64,000 nucleotides of DNA from Sphingobacterium sp. FBM7-1 (GCF_020687765.1 NZ_JAJEWJ010000009.1:62001-126000), one strand, 5' to 3'. Shown: positions 44,143-55,149, counted from the stretch's first letter. The notes: a model not told the origin generated them from the letters alone. Translations and numbers: made by a program.

Positions 44143-45321
44143 TCATAGTGAGGAAGATAAATTTAAGGTATCGCTATATAGATAGCGGACTTCGTTCCGT
44201 AAATTATAACGGGAAGCCATCACCTCACCGTATGCCCCGGCTGTACGGATGGCGATTAAATCACCGCGATGTGATTTTGGCAAGGGTACTTCCTTTCCAA
44301 AACAATCGGAACTTTCGCAGATCGGGCCTACCACGTCGTACAAGATTGGGGTTTCTTCGCTGTCGCCCACGCGTTCTATTTTGTGATAAGCTTGGTATAA
44401 AGCGGGTCGCATTAATTCTGTCATACCCGCATCCACGACTAAAAAGTGCTTTTTCACACCACTTTTGGTATATAGCACCTTAGTGATCAGAGAACCGCAT
44501 TGTGCTACTAATGCACGCCCCAATTCAAAATGAACTTCTTGCTGCGCCGTCCGTTCTAGAAAGCGGTCGAATATATCGAAATAGGCTTCAAAGTCTGGTA
44601 TTGGATTTTCGTCCGGATGCTGGTAATCCACGCCTAGCCCACCGCCTACGTTTAGCACCTTAATTTGCGTACCACGTTCCTCAAACCAGTTTTTCCACTC
44701 GTTGACCTTCACACACAGGCTCTTGAAGACATTTAGATCGGTAATTTGGGAACCTACATGGAAGTGTAAACCAACTAACTCTACGTTTTTTGCTTCTCGG
44801 ATCACAGCCGCTGCATGTTCGAGTTCGGAAGTAGGAACGCCGAATTTGTTTTCATCAAGCCCCGTTGTAATATAGTGGTGGGTATTCGCATCTACATTCG
44901 GGTTAATCCGTAAGGAGACTTTTGCCACAACACCGAGTTTGCCAGCTAGCTCGTCGATTACTTCCATTTCCTGGATCGACTCCACATTAAAGGCAAAGAT
45001 ATCATGCTGCAACGACAAAATAATCTCTTTGTCTGATTTTCCTACACCTGCAAATGTGATCTGATCTGCGGGGAAGCCCATATCAATCGCTTTCTGCACT
45101 TCATTTCCGCTCACGCAGTCGGCTCCGAATCCTTTCGATTGAATGAGGGACAATACCCGATCATTGAAATTTGCTTTCAGCGCATAATGCACATGAAAAT
45201 TTCGCTTGTCCGCAGCACGTTTCGCTTGCTCCAGCGTCTCATCGAGCAGATTCAGATCGTAATAATAGAGGGGCGTTTCTGATGCTTTTATTTTTTCTAG
45301 TTGATGATTATCGAACAACAT
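44143..45321 (-). CDS. lysA: Diaminopimelate decarboxylase
   Basis: 392 residues, a PLP-dependent fold-III decarboxylase. The Schiff-base lysine is in HYALKANFN near residue 49. HFHVGSQI, GGGLGVDYQ and the C-terminal GPICESSDCFGKE with AGAYGEVMASRYN supply the phosphate and substrate sites. It makes L-lysine from meso-diaminopimelate, the last step of lysine synthesis. It follows lysC by 16 bases on the same strand, so one transcript covers the first and last enzymes of the pathway. Confidence 0.96.
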   Translation of the reverse strand: MLFDNHQLEKIKASETPLYYYDLNLLDETLEQAKRAADKRNFHVHYALKANFNDRVLSLIQSKGFGADCVSGNEVQKAIDMGFPADQITFAGVGKSDKEIILSLQHDIFAFNVESIQEMEVIDELAGKLGVVAKVSLRINPNVDANTHHYITTGLDENKFGVPTSELEHAAAVIREAKNVELVGLHFHVGSQITDLNVFKSLCVKVNEWKNWFEERGTQIKVLNVGGGLGVDYQHPDENPIPDFEAYFDIFDRFLERTAQQEVHFELGRALVAQCGSLITKVLYTKSGVKKHFLVVDAGMTELMRPALYQAYHKIERVGDSEETPILYDVVGPICESSDCFGKEVPLPKSHRGDLIAIRTAGAYGEVMASRYNLRNEVRYLYSDTLNLSSSL

Positions 45322-45337
45322 ATAATTTATTTAAATC

Positions 45338-46651
45338 TTAAAACAACCTATTATGCAGCGAACGTAATGCTTCTGTTTTATGACCGGCGTCAACTAAGAC
45401 AGAGACGTTATAATCCGACCCCCCGTAGGAAATCATGCGAATAGGCAGATGTTTAATCGCATCGAGCACCTTAGCGGTATAACCGTGTGTATTGGCTCCA
45501 AAATCGCCGACCACACAAACGATAGTCTGATCATAATCTACGTGCACCGAGCCAAAATCTTCCACTTCTTTGATAATGTCTTCCAAATTTTTGGTATCAT
45601 CCACCGTCAACGAAACGGCTACCTCCGATGTGGTAATCATATCGATCGGCGTTTTATAACGTTCAAAAATCTCGAATATCTTGCGTAAGAAACCATAAGC
45701 CAACAACATTCGGGAGGAATGGATGTGGATGGCGGTGATCCCGTCTTTTGCGGCAATTGCACGGATCTGACCATTCGTACCACCCTCTTTACTGATCAGT
45801 GTCCCAAAGGCCTGTGGATCCATGGTATTCAATAAACGGACTGGCACATTGTAACGCTGTGCGGGAAAAACGCTCTGTGGATGTAAAATTTTCGCTCCGA
45901 AATAAGCTAACTCCGCTGCCTCATCAAAACTGAGGTGTGCGATAGGCTTTGTTCCACTGACAATCCGTGGGTCGTTATTATGCATACCGTCAATATCGGT
46001 CCATATCTGAACCTCGTCTGCCTGGATGGCAGCCCCGATAAGGGAGGCGGTATAATCGGACCCTCCGCGACGAAGGTTATCGATCTCACCAAATGAGTTA
46101 CGACAGATATAACCTTGCGTAATAAACAATGTATTATCGGCGTGTTCCGCTAATAAAGCGCCCAGCTTTTCACCAATGTACGACACAATAGGCTCGTTGT
46201 CTTCATCGATTTTCATGAAGTCCAATGCTGGCAACAATACTGACGGTATACCAATCTCTTCTAAATGAAAATGAAACAAGGTGGTCGACAATAGTTCGCC
46301 TTGGGCAAGTACAATCTTCTCCTCTATAGGAGTGAATAGCTCATTGCCTAAAGAAGCGATATAATTAAAGTGATAATCAATCAGATTGGTTGCTTTTTTC
46401 TGTCCTTGTTCGGTCGAAAAAAGTTCCTTTATTAATTCTTCGTACTTATTCTTGTGCTGTGCGATTAAGTCCAATGCCTCTTCAGACTTTCCTGCTAAAA
46501 AAGTTTGACCGATTTCCACCAAAGCATTTGTCGTGCCGGCTACCGCCGACAGCACAATAATCTGGCGATCCGCAGGGTTTACAATATCCAATAACCCTTT
46601 AATACGTTGGGCACTACCCACCGATGTGCCACCAAATTTTAAAATTTTCAT
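45338..46651 (-). CDS. lysC: Aspartokinase
   Basis: 437 residues. The kinase domain begins with KFGGTSVGSAQRIK and contains RRGGSDYTASLIGAAIQADE and VQIWTDIDGM. The C-terminal third holds two ACT-type regulatory modules (DGITAIHIHSSRML, TIVCVVGDFG). It phosphorylates aspartate at the entry of the lysine/threonine/methionine pathway and is not fused to homoserine dehydrogenase. It is first in an operon with lysA. No lysine riboswitch is apparent in the short upstream region, so control is probably allosteric. Confidence 0.95.
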   Translation of the reverse strand: MKILKFGGTSVGSAQRIKGLLDIVNPADRQIIVLSAVAGTTNALVEIGQTFLAGKSEEALDLIAQHKNKYEELIKELFSTEQGQKKATNLIDYHFNYIASLGNELFTPIEEKIVLAQGELLSTTLFHFHLEEIGIPSVLLPALDFMKIDEDNEPIVSYIGEKLGALLAEHADNTLFITQGYICRNSFGEIDNLRRGGSDYTASLIGAAIQADEVQIWTDIDGMHNNDPRIVSGTKPIAHLSFDEAAELAYFGAKILHPQSVFPAQRYNVPVRLLNTMDPQAFGTLISKEGGTNGQIRAIAAKDGITAIHIHSSRMLLAYGFLRKIFEIFERYKTPIDMITTSEVAVSLTVDDTKNLEDIIKEVEDFGSVHVDYDQTIVCVVGDFGANTHGYTAKVLDAIKHLPIRMISYGGSDYNVSVLVDAGHKTEALRSLHNRLF

Positions 46652-46777
46652 TTGAACAAGTTGTTTTAATGATCACGGAGTTTGTAGATATCCATATTGC
46701 TGTTTTATGGTGACCTATACAGCTTCCGTGTAGTATTTATGATAAGTTAATCTATTTGTAAATGTACCTATTATACA

Positions 46778-46818
46778 CAAAAAAGCGGCACAAATGCATA
46801 CCATCGCTTTTGTGCCGC
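46778..46818 (-). terminator. Intrinsic terminator of serC-serA
   Basis: 10-bp perfect stem GCGGCACAAA/TTTGTGCCGC (46785-46818, 14-base loop), followed on the minus strand by TTTTTTGTGT. It lies 21 bases beyond the serA stop codon. Confidence 0.85.
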
Positions 46819-46839
46819 ATATATTATAATGCGGAAGTA

Positions 46840-47787
46840 TTACTTCTTCAAGGCGTCGATAAGCAGTGTTGCTAACTCGATTCCTATCCGCTCTTGCGCT
46901 TCATTTGTAGCCGCACCAATATGTGGCGTCAAAGAAATACGCGGATGGTTCAAAATCTCTGCCCGTGGTGTCGGTTCATTGTCAAAGACATCCAAACCAG
47001 CAAAAGAAACTTTACCGGAATCCAACGCCTTTACAAGCTCTAGTTCATCAATAACACCTCCACGCGCTGCATTCACCAGACCTACACCATCTTTTAACAA
47101 GGCAAACTCTTCTTTTCCGATAGCTGGTTTATCTAAGAAAGGAACATGAAGTGTAATAAAATCTGATTGTTTAAGCACTTCTTCGAAAGCTACTTGCTTT
47201 ACCGGAAGATCAACCGCTATGCCACCTGTAAAGGTCAGCGATAAGGATGTCGGCCCATCGAATAAATCCGTATAGATGACGTTCATGCCCAAGCCAAGTG
47301 CGACTTTAGCGGTTTCGCGGCCTATTCGACCGAATCCAACCACACCTAAAGTTTTGCCTCTCAATTCCACGCCTTTTGCATACGCCTTTTTCAGGCCGCC
47401 AAAATTCGTGTTGCCTTCTACGGGCATCTTACGGTTGGAATCGTACAAAAACCGCACACCGTTTAACAAATGAGCAAACACGAGCTCTCCTACCGAAAGT
47501 GAGGACGCCGCAGGGGTATTGATAACGGCAATTCCTTTGGAGCGTGCGTAATCCACATCGATGTTATCCATTCCTACACCACCCCGACCGATAGCTTTGA
47601 TATTAGGGCACACATCAAGCAATGCTTGACGGACTTTAGTAGCACTGCGTACCGTAATAGCGTCATAGGCCTGTAACTTCTCTGCAAGCTCTTCTTGCGG
47701 AATATGATTCGTATCTACTTCGAATCCGGCATCTTCCAATAGCTTCTTACCAGCCGCGTCAATACCGTCGTTTGCTAATATCTTCAT
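46840..47787 (-). CDS. serA: D-3-phosphoglycerate dehydrogenase
   Basis: 315 residues, a short form without the C-terminal ACT domain. The NAD-binding motif is VGFGRIGRETAK near residue 150, the catalytic arginine is in NAARGGVID, and the histidine is in LTPHIGAAT. It oxidises 3-phosphoglycerate, the first step of serine synthesis. It is 18 bases behind serC on the same strand, so two consecutive steps are made from one transcript. Lack of the ACT domain suggests no direct serine feedback. Confidence 0.93.
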   Translation of the reverse strand: MKILANDGIDAAGKKLLEDAGFEVDTNHIPQEELAEKLQAYDAITVRSATKVRQALLDVCPNIKAIGRGGVGMDNIDVDYARSKGIAVINTPAASSLSVGELVFAHLLNGVRFLYDSNRKMPVEGNTNFGGLKKAYAKGVELRGKTLGVVGFGRIGRETAKVALGLGMNVIYTDLFDGPTSLSLTFTGGIAVDLPVKQVAFEEVLKQSDFITLHVPFLDKPAIGKEEFALLKDGVGLVNAARGGVIDELELVKALDSGKVSFAGLDVFDNEPTPRAEILNHPRISLTPHIGAATNEAQERIGIELATLLIDALKK

Positions 47788-47805
47788 ATAACTAAAATCT
47801 TTATG

Positions 47806-48879
47806 CTATTTATTACTCAATTCTTCAAACTCTTTCATTACATCGACCAACGCGTTGATGGAACTAATTCCTAATGCATTGTAGATCGATGCTCTAAAAC
47901 CACCTACTGAACGGTGCCCTTTTATACCCACCATACCGCGTTCTTGCGCAAGCTTTAAGAAAGCTGCTTCTTGCTCTGGTGTATCCATCACGAAGGTTAC
48001 ATTCATGCGAGAACGATCTTCTTCATTGGCCGTACCTCGGAAAAATGGATTTCGCTCAATTTCATCGTATAGCGTGCGCGCTTTGATGATATTTTCTTGT
48101 TCGATAACTGATATACCGCCTTTTTCCTTTAACCAACGTAAGTTCAACATCGATACATAAATCGAGAACACCGGTGGCGTGTTGAAAAGAGAGCCGGCTT
48201 TCGCATGTGCTTGATAGTCGAATATTGTCGGTAACGTACGACCTGTTCTGCCTAAAATAGCATTCTTTACAATTACTAATGTAACGCCGGCAGGACCCAT
48301 ATTTTTCTGTGCCCCCGCGTAAATAATATCATAATCCGCCACATTGATGACACGACTCAAAATATCGGAAGACATATCAACCACGGTTGGTAGATTAACT
48401 TGAGGTTTTTCAAAAACCTCTGTACCATATATCGTATTGTTCGACGTATAGTGAAAATATGTAGCGTCCGAAGGCACTGAAAAGTCCTTGGGAATATACG
48501 TGTAATTTTTATCGGATGAAGAAGCCACAATCTCGACCTGCCCTATCTTCGACGCCTCTTTAGCAGCCTTCGTCGCCCAAACACCTGTGTCTAAATATGC
48601 CGCTTTCCCCCCTTCGGGCAACAGATTCATCGGAATCATGGCAAATTGCTGACTAGCTCCACCTTGCAGAAACAATACGGAATAATCAGATGGAACATCC
48701 AACAGTTCGCGTAATAAAGCTTCTGCTTCCTGAATCACTTGCTCAAATTCTTTGGAACGGTGCGATATTTCAAGAATGGAAAGCCCTGTGTTGTTGAAAT
48801 CAATTACAGCTTGCGAAGCTTCTTGAAATACTTCATTTGGAAGTATGCATGGTCCTGCCCCAAAATTGTGTTTCATCAT
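47806..48879 (-). CDS. serC: Phosphoserine aminotransferase
   Basis: 357 residues, a class V PLP aminotransferase. The family opening HNFGAGPCILP, the LFLQGGASQQFAMIP segment and the PLP-lysine segment IIYAGAQKNMGPAGVTLVIV are intact, as is the C-terminal GHRSVGGFRASIYNALG. It converts 3-phosphohydroxypyruvate and glutamate to phosphoserine. It is the first gene of the serC-serA operon. A -7 element TATTTTTG lies on the minus strand at 48916-48909, 30 bases before the start. It is divergent from gyrA across a 299-base gap in which I see no gene. Confidence 0.96.
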   Translation of the reverse strand: MMKHNFGAGPCILPNEVFQEASQAVIDFNNTGLSILEISHRSKEFEQVIQEAEALLRELLDVPSDYSVLFLQGGASQQFAMIPMNLLPEGGKAAYLDTGVWATKAAKEASKIGQVEIVASSSDKNYTYIPKDFSVPSDATYFHYTSNNTIYGTEVFEKPQVNLPTVVDMSSDILSRVINVADYDIIYAGAQKNMGPAGVTLVIVKNAILGRTGRTLPTIFDYQAHAKAGSLFNTPPVFSIYVSMLNLRWLKEKGGISVIEQENIIKARTLYDEIERNPFFRGTANEEDRSRMNVTFVMDTPEQEAAFLKLAQERGMVGIKGHRSVGGFRASIYNALGISSINALVDVMKEFEELSNK

Positions 48880-49178
48880 GAATTTATTTTATGTGAATGA
48901 ATGAATCGCAAAAATAGTACATTTTTTAATTTTCCTCATATTTCTCAAACTTTTATTGACAAATAAATAAACATTTCTTTCGTTTTATATAAAAATGACA
49001 TGTAACAAACGAAAGCATCAGCAGGTGCAGAGCACGACCTATTTCCTCTGTATCTTTGCTGCAAACATATATTTACACAGGTAATTGCAGCATAATTACC
49101 AAAAAAAAATCGTAACTTCGCATGCGATGTGTTCAACTTTTTTAGTACACATTTAGTTTTATTGAAACCACATTTAAT

Positions 49179-51740
49179 ATGGCTGAAGAAACAGAAAACG
49201 AAAACAATCTAGTACCTGCAAACGACCGGATCATTCCTATTAATATCGAGGACCAAATGAAGTCTGCCTACATAGATTATTCTATGTCGGTAATCGTTTC
49301 TCGTGCATTACCTGATGCAAGGGACGGTTTAAAACCAGTACACAGACGTGTGCTATATGGAATGTTAGACCTAGGTGTAACGAGTGGTAAACCCTATAAA
49401 AAATCTGCTCGTATCGTTGGAGATGTGTTGGGTAAGTATCACCCGCACGGCGACTCTTCAGTATATGATGCAATGGTTCGATTAGCACAAGACTGGAGCA
49501 TGCGCTATCCGCTAGTGGATGGTCAAGGTAACTACGGATCTATCGATGGAGACCCGCCTGCGGCTATGCGTTATACGGAAGCAAGGCTAAAGAAGTTGTC
49601 GGAGGAAATGCTTTCCGACATTAATAAAGATACGGTAGATTACCAACTGAACTTCGACGACTCGCTACAAGAACCCACCGTACTTCCTACGCGTATCCCG
49701 AATCTTTTGGTGAATGGAGCATCCGGAATTGCGGTAGGTATGGCCACTAATATGGCTCCTCACAATTTAACCGAAGTCGTGGACGGCACCATAGCGTATA
49801 TAGACAACCGTGATATCGAAGTCAGCGAACTGATGCAACACATCAAAGGGCCCGATTTTCCTACCGGAGGTATTATATATGGTTATAATGGCGTAAAAGA
49901 TGCCTGCGAAACGGGCAGAGGCCGTATCGTGATGCGTGCTAAAGCAGAAATTGAGACCCTCAAAAACGGACGGGAGTGGATTATCGTCACCGAAATCCCC
50001 TATCAGGTCAACAAAGCGAATATGATTGAGCGGACGGCGGAACTTGTCAACGAGAAAAAAATCGAGGGCATTGCCACCATTCGTGACGAATCCGATAGAG
50101 AGGGTTTTCGTATTGTATATGAAATCAAGCGTGACGCTAACGCAAATGTCGTATTAAACAATCTTTATAAATATACCGCCTTACAAACTTCGTTTTCGGT
50201 AAACAACATCGCCTTGGTTAAAGGGCGCCCGATGTTGATGAATTTAAAGGATATGATCCACGAATTCGTGGAACACCGACATGAAGTGGTTATCCGTCGT
50301 ACAAAATTTGAATTAGCGGAAGCGGAAAAACGGGCGCATATCTTAGAAGGATATCTGATCGCGCTTGACCACCTGGATGAAGTCATCAAGTTGATTCGGG
50401 CTTCCGAAACGCCTGAAGATGCGCGTGTAGGTTTAATGAGTAGATTCGGCTTATCTGATGTCCAAGCACGTGCCATCCTCGATATGACGCTTCGTCGCCT
50501 AACGGGACTAGAGCGCGACAAGATCAAAGAGGAATATGCTGAACTCATGAAAACCATTGATTATTTGAAATCGGTACTTGCCGATGAGAATCTTCGGATG
50601 GAAATAATCAAAAAAGAGCTGCACGAGATAAAAGAGAAGTATGGTGATGAACGCCGCTCAACCATTGTCCATTCTGCGGAAGATATGCGCATGGAAGATT
50701 TCATTGACGACGAAGAGATTGTCATCACGATTTCGCATAACTCTTACGTAAAACGCACGCCGTTGACGGAATATCGCCGACAAGGACGAGGTGGTAAAGG
50801 AGCGATCGGTTCTACCACACGAGAGGAAGATTTTACGGAACATATCATCACGGCCTCTGCGCATAACTACCTGTTATTATTTACCGATCGGGGACGTTGC
50901 TTCTGGTTACGAGCTTTTGAAATCCCAGAGGGTAGCCGTACATCTCGAGGACGGGCTCTTCAAAACATCATCAACGTACCGAAAGAAGAAAAAATCAAAG
51001 CCTTTATTAAGGTCACCAATCTTCGCGATCAAGAATATCTTGAAAACAATTTCATTATCATGTGTACGAAAAAAGGTACGATTAAGAAGACATCTTTAGA
51101 GGCTTATTCGAGACCGCGTGCAAATGGTATAAACGCTATCAATATTAATGAAGGCGATGAATTACTGGAAGCATGTTTAACCACCGGAAATAGCGAAATC
51201 GTTATGGCATTGCGCTCCGGACGAGCAATACGCTTTAATGAATCTACGGTACGTCCGATGGGAAGAACGGCCACGGGAGTTCGAGGTATTACCCTCGCGA
51301 ACGACACCGATGAAGTTGTTGGCATGATTGCTGTAGATAATGTGGATACCACAGTTCTTGTCGTTTCAGAAAAGGGCTATGGAAAACGCACAGATATTGA
51401 AGATTATCGTGTAACAAACCGTGGAGGTAAGGGCGTAAAGACACTTAATGTTACCGACAAAACCGGCGAGCTAGTGGCCATTAAAGGCGTTACCGATGAG
51501 GATGATCTGATGATTATTAACAAATCTGGTATCGTTATTCGTATCGGGGTGGACACGCTTCGTGTAATGGGACGTGCTACGCAAGGTGTTCGGCTTATTA
51601 CACTCAACGATACGGACGCTATAGCTTCGATTACAAAAGTAGAACGCGAGGAAGAGGAGGAAGTGGAAAACGGCGAGGAAAACACAAATGAAAATGACGT
51701 ATCAAATGAGACAACAGATGCGGAAGAAAACGAAGAATAA
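49179..51740 (+). CDS. gyrA: DNA gyrase subunit A
   Basis: 853 residues. The breakage-reunion domain has the catalytic tyrosine at about 132 (MRYTEARL) and the quinolone-resistance region [17 protein letters not shown] with the serine and aspartate (about 93 and 97) in their susceptible forms. The C-terminal DNA-wrapping domain has the GyrA-box [10 protein letters not shown] near residue 535 and several beta-pinwheel blades, then an acidic tail of about 30 residues. With GyrB it introduces negative supercoils. The downstream TPR gene starts inside its last codons. Confidence 0.97.
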   Translation: MAEETENENNLVPANDRIIPINIEDQMKSAYIDYSMSVIVSRALPDARDGLKPVHRRVLYGMLDLGVTSGKPYKKSARIVGDVLGKYHPHGDSSVYDAMVRLAQDWSMRYPLVDGQGNYGSIDGDPPAAMRYTEARLKKLSEEMLSDINKDTVDYQLNFDDSLQEPTVLPTRIPNLLVNGASGIAVGMATNMAPHNLTEVVDGTIAYIDNRDIEVSELMQHIKGPDFPTGGIIYGYNGVKDACETGRGRIVMRAKAEIETLKNGREWIIVTEIPYQVNKANMIERTAELVNEKKIEGIATIRDESDREGFRIVYEIKRDANANVVLNNLYKYTALQTSFSVNNIALVKGRPMLMNLKDMIHEFVEHRHEVVIRRTKFELAEAEKRAHILEGYLIALDHLDEVIKLIRASETPEDARVGLMSRFGLSDVQARAILDMTLRRLTGLERDKIKEEYAELMKTIDYLKSVLADENLRMEIIKKELHEIKEKYGDERRSTIVHSAEDMRMEDFIDDEEIVITISHNSYVKRTPLTEYRRQGRGGKGAIGSTTREEDFTEHIITASAHNYLLLFTDRGRCFWLRAFEIPEGSRTSRGRALQNIINVPKEEKIKAFIKVTNLRDQEYLENNFIIMCTKKGTIKKTSLEAYSRPRANGINAININEGDELLEACLTTGNSEIVMALRSGRAIRFNESTVRPMGRTATGVRGITLANDTDEVVGMIAVDNVDTTVLVVSEKGYGKRTDIEDYRVTNRGGKGVKTLNVTDKTGELVAIKGVTDEDDLMIINKSGIVIRIGVDTLRVMGRATQGVRLITLNDTDAIASITKVEREEEEEVENGEENTNENDVSNETTDAEENEE

Positions 51741-52848
51741 GGTAAAAATTTGCTTGCCCGCCCTCGTGTCGGGCTTGCTTCTGTTGAGTTCAGCGCAGAC
51801 TTTCGCACAATCCAACTACAAGGAAAGTAGCAATAGTTTTGCACGTTACACCCAATCTGGCGACTTAAAGAATCTCGAAAGTGCTAAAAAACTCATCGAT
51901 GAAACGTATAAAAACCGCCGCGATTCCAACAGTTCACGCGTGAACGTACTCCGCGCGATGATATACAGCTCGTTGGCGTATGCGGATTCAACGCGCAGCA
52001 TAAAAAATCCTAGTGATCCTATTGACATCACCTACGAGTCTATTAATAAAATTAAAAATCGTGACTGGGATAATTATACTGCTGAATTACAGTACATCGA
52101 ACAGAATTTAGCTGCCGCACATATATATAAGGCAAAAAAAGCACTAGAAAAAGAAGATTATGCCGGTGCCTTCCAAAGTTATTTGGAGGTGAAAGAATTG
52201 GACATCCCCAATTACGACGTAACCTATAACTTGGCGTTATTGGCTACACAGACCCAACAGTACGATGCGGCCATTACGTATTATAGCAATTTGTTGAAAA
52301 GAGGCGATGCGCCGGTAGAATATTACCTAGAGCTCGCGCACGTGTACAAACTAAACAGCGATAGCCAAGGCGTGCTAAATACACTCCATGAAGCGAGGAC
52401 CAAGTTTCCGGAAAACAAGGAGGTATTGATGAACCTCGTTCAACTTTTCGCACAACGTAACGAATATAAGGCGATTGCGCCGATTATTGATGAGGCTGTC
52501 GCTCATGAACCCGAAAACATCGATCTGAATTATCTAGCAGGATATGCCAACGAAACAGTAGGAAATATTGAGATTGCAAAAAGATATTATGGAAAAGTAT
52601 TGCAACTGGATCCTAACAATTACGCTGCAAATCTCGGCTTAGGTCTTATTTTCCTTAACGGTTTCTTGCAAGATAGCGACAACGTTGAAGCACAGTATCA
52701 GGCGCAAAATTTGTTATTAAAAGCGAATGAAATTCGTCCTTATGATGTTAATGCTTTAAAGTCTCTTTCTTTATATTATGAAAGATCTGGGGATCTGGGA
52801 CAATTAGATCGGGTAAGACTATTATTGAATCAACTATCAAACAATTAA
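51718..52848 (+). CDS. Exported TPR protein
   Basis: 376 residues from the ATG at 51718, chosen because it gives a clean signal peptide ([31 protein letters not shown]). Earlier in-frame ATGs lie deeper in gyrA. The start overlaps gyrA by 23 bases, so the genes are coupled. The mature protein is a chain of TPR-like helix pairs ([60 protein letters not shown]). Such proteins commonly follow gyrA in this group. They are periplasmic or surface scaffolds with unknown partners. A second TPR gene follows after 4 bases. Confidence 0.85.
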   Translation: MRKKTKNKVKICLPALVSGLLLLSSAQTFAQSNYKESSNSFARYTQSGDLKNLESAKKLIDETYKNRRDSNSSRVNVLRAMIYSSLAYADSTRSIKNPSDPIDITYESINKIKNRDWDNYTAELQYIEQNLAAAHIYKAKKALEKEDYAGAFQSYLEVKELDIPNYDVTYNLALLATQTQQYDAAITYYSNLLKRGDAPVEYYLELAHVYKLNSDSQGVLNTLHEARTKFPENKEVLMNLVQLFAQRNEYKAIAPIIDEAVAHEPENIDLNYLAGYANETVGNIEIAKRYYGKVLQLDPNNYAANLGLGLIFLNGFLQDSDNVEAQYQAQNLLLKANEIRPYDVNALKSLSLYYERSGDLGQLDRVRLLLNQLSNN

Positions 52849-52852
52849 GTAT

Positions 52853-54040
52853 ATGAACTTAAAAAAAGTAATATTATTTTCGTTATTGGTGGCAGGAGGA
52901 ACTACTGCTTTCGCTCAAAACAGCAATTTACGAAAAGCCAAAACAGGTTTACAAGAATTCCAAAAGCTACAAGGAAGCAATATTGCTCCTGAACAACTGG
53001 CTCAATTAGGTGGTAAAGATCTACTGAGTGCTAAAGAAGCTATTGACGCGGCGATCACGCACGACAAAACGAAAGACAATCCGGAAACATGGACAGTTTA
53101 TGCCTTAATATATACCAGTCTAGCGAATTTGGAACAATCGGATGAGGCCGCACAAACTGCCGAAGAAGGTATCCAAAAAGCAAAGGAATTGGATAGTGAA
53201 GAGAAGAATCAGGAAAACATTGCTATAGCCACGCAACAATTAGGACAATATAGTTTTAATAAAGGTGTTGGCTCTTGGCAAGAGCAAGACTTTAAAACGG
53301 CATATGCGGATTTTAGCAAGGCACTTACTTTTCTGCCAGGTGACACGACGCTAACCTATTACTCCGGGTTAGCCGCTATCCAAAACGAAGATTATCCAAA
53401 CGCTATTGATAAATATAAGCAGTTAATTCCGCAAAAAGAGTTTTCTCAACACAAGGCAATTACCATAGATTTACCTAAACTTTACTTATCGGCGCAGGAT
53501 ACAACATCAGCTTTAGATTATGCAGCGAAAGCCGTTGCAGCATATCCAGACGACAATGATGCAGCCGTTCAGAATATCGAGTTGAACCTCATCACAGGGA
53601 ATGAAGAAAAAATAATCAATGAGATTGAAAGTCAGGTTGCGAAAGACGCCGACAATAAAACCTTGCACTACTACCTAGGTATTGCATATTCCGCAAGTGG
53701 TGATAATGATAAAGCTATCGAAGCGTATAAAAAGGCAGTTGAGCTGGATCCTGATTATGCAGATGCTAACAAAAATGCATCGGCTACTATTATCAACGGT
53801 GTTCGCGATAGATTAAATGCGCTGAATGAGGACAAAACATTATCTAACAGCGATTACAATGCACAAGTGAGTGCCTTAAAAGAAGAAATTAAACAAGCGC
53901 TACCCTATCTAGAAAAGGTTGTACAACTTAATCCAGATGATATAGATGCGCTTAGAAGCTTGAAGGGGTATTATGATTTTCATCAGGATGAAGCAAAATC
54001 TGCAGAAATTAATGCCAAAATCGAAGCTTTACAGCAATAA
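52853..54040 (+). CDS. Exported TPR protein
   Basis: 395 residues with a signal peptide (MNLKKVILFSLLVAGGTTAF, AQ). TPR units are clear in the second half: KTLHYYLGIAYSASGDNDKA, IEAYKKAVELDPDYADANKN, and PYLEKVVQLNPDDIDALRSL near the end. It is the third gene of the gyrA unit, 4 bases behind another TPR gene of similar size, so the two are likely paralogues. Substrate or partner unknown. Confidence 0.85.
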   Translation: MNLKKVILFSLLVAGGTTAFAQNSNLRKAKTGLQEFQKLQGSNIAPEQLAQLGGKDLLSAKEAIDAAITHDKTKDNPETWTVYALIYTSLANLEQSDEAAQTAEEGIQKAKELDSEEKNQENIAIATQQLGQYSFNKGVGSWQEQDFKTAYADFSKALTFLPGDTTLTYYSGLAAIQNEDYPNAIDKYKQLIPQKEFSQHKAITIDLPKLYLSAQDTTSALDYAAKAVAAYPDDNDAAVQNIELNLITGNEEKIINEIESQVAKDADNKTLHYYLGIAYSASGDNDKAIEAYKKAVELDPDYADANKNASATIINGVRDRLNALNEDKTLSNSDYNAQVSALKEEIKQALPYLEKVVQLNPDDIDALRSLKGYYDFHQDEAKSAEINAKIEALQQ

Positions 54041-54056
54041 TTGATTTATACGGTCG

Positions 54057-54092
54057 TAAAAACGGAGCGTCTAGAAAGACGCTCCGTTTTTG
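54057..54092. terminator. Bidirectional terminator between convergent genes
   Basis: 12-bp perfect stem (AACGGAGCGTCT/AGACGCTCCGTT, loop AGAA, 54061-54088) with an A run before and a T run after. It can therefore end both the gyrA-TPR transcript and the opposing lipocalin-like gene. Confidence 0.9.
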
Positions 54093-54093
54093 T

Positions 54094-54597
54094 TTAATTT
54101 TTTAGTGTAACCTCTCGAAGCAAATGTTCACTGACAAACTCTTCTTCGGACCGCTCCATACGCTGCCAAGTCATGTAGGAGTTGACATATATCCCGTTGG
54201 AGAGAATAGGTTCCGTCGACTTCAAATAAAGTATGTCCCCTTCGAAATCAATCTTGCGATGTTGCATTTGATTGTTCCAGTTCGGAAATAAAGAGCTTTC
54301 GATACTATAGGTCACAACGGCTCTTTTATTATCGATTTTGTATCTACCACAAAAAGCAATATATCCTTGTAAAGAAGAAGCCATTTCTTCTTGTGTAGCC
54401 ATCATCTTGTCGTTACTTTTATAAAGCAGCCGTGCTTCTTTGGATACCTGTACTGCCATAAAACCGTCTGGCGAATACATCAGTATTCCGTAAGGGTTTT
54501 TCCCCATCGGGAAAAGAGAATCGTCACCTTCGATCGGGACTTCAATATAGGACAAAAGTTTCCAAGTGCCTATGAGTTCATTTTTAATTGATGTCAT
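54094..54597 (-). CDS. Lipocalin-like domain protein
   Basis: 167 residues, one lipocalin-like barrel (Lipocalin_5 type): the opening ELIGTWKLLSYIEV, then GILMYSPDGFMAVQVSKEAR, YIAFCGRYKIDNKRAVVTYS, and LTW-type end MTWQRMERS. No signal peptide, so probably cytoplasmic. Members are small-ligand binders of unknown role, sometimes linked to polyketide or stress genes. It is monocistronic here. Confidence 0.85.
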   Translation of the reverse strand: MTSIKNELIGTWKLLSYIEVPIEGDDSLFPMGKNPYGILMYSPDGFMAVQVSKEARLLYKSNDKMMATQEEMASSLQGYIAFCGRYKIDNKRAVVTYSIESSLFPNWNNQMQHRKIDFEGDILYLKSTEPILSNGIYVNSYMTWQRMERSEEEFVSEHLLREVTLKN

Positions 54598-54719
54598 AAT
54601 ATGCTATTGCATTCGTTTCTTATTATAAGAACGTACATCTTGTCAACTTAGTTTACAGGGGCGCTAGCTTTGATCAAATTTTGACATTTTATTTTTTAGC
54701 GAAATACAAATTTTATAGC

Positions 54720-54727
54720 TATCTTTG
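54720..54727 (+). promoter_or_regulatory. -7 element of the rpsF operon
   Basis: TATCTTTG fits TAnnTTTG. It lies 53 bases ahead of the rpsF start, leaving a leader of about 47 bases after the expected initiation point. A TTGACA sits further upstream (54681) but is too far for the usual -33 position. Confidence 0.5.
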
Positions 54728-54780
54728 CAGACTCGTTAAGATACGAGTATTAAATTTTAATTAAAACAAATTTATCAACA

Positions 54781-55149
54781 ATGCAACAGTACGAATCTGT
54801 CATTATTCTTACCCCGTTGCTTTCAGAGGATGTCGCGAAAGAAGTAATCGCGAAATTCAAAAACATCCTTACTGAAGGCGGAGCCGAAATTGTCGCTGAA
54901 GACAATTGGGGTTTGAAAAAATTAGCGTATCCAATCCAGAAGAAAACTACTGGATTCTATCACCTAACTGAATTCAAGGCTCCGGGTGAATTAATTCAAA
55001 AACTAGAGCTGGAATACAAACGTGATGAGCGTGTTATGCGTTTCTTGACTATTGCTCTAGATAAACATGCAAAAGCTTACAACGAGAAAAAACGTAGCGG
55101 CGCATTTAACAAGAAAGCTGAAACTAAAACGGAGGAGGTAGCAAACTAA
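54781..55149 (+). CDS. rpsF: Ribosomal protein bS6
   Basis: 122 residues. The N-terminus [34 protein letters not shown] and the arginine-rich [19 protein letters not shown] are typical bS6, followed by a short acidic tail ([11 protein letters not shown]). It binds the central domain of the small subunit together with bS18. First gene of the bS6-bS18-bL9 operon; its stop overlaps the next start by one base. Confidence 0.97.
   Translation: MQQYESVIILTPLLSEDVAKEVIAKFKNILTEGGAEIVAEDNWGLKKLAYPIQKKTTGFYHLTEFKAPGELIQKLELEYKRDERVMRFLTIALDKHAKAYNEKKRSGAFNKKAETKTEEVAN

Noticed and set aside
46652..46777. Lysine riboswitch before lysC
   Set aside because: The upstream region is short and I could not find the conserved helices of the lysine riboswitch.
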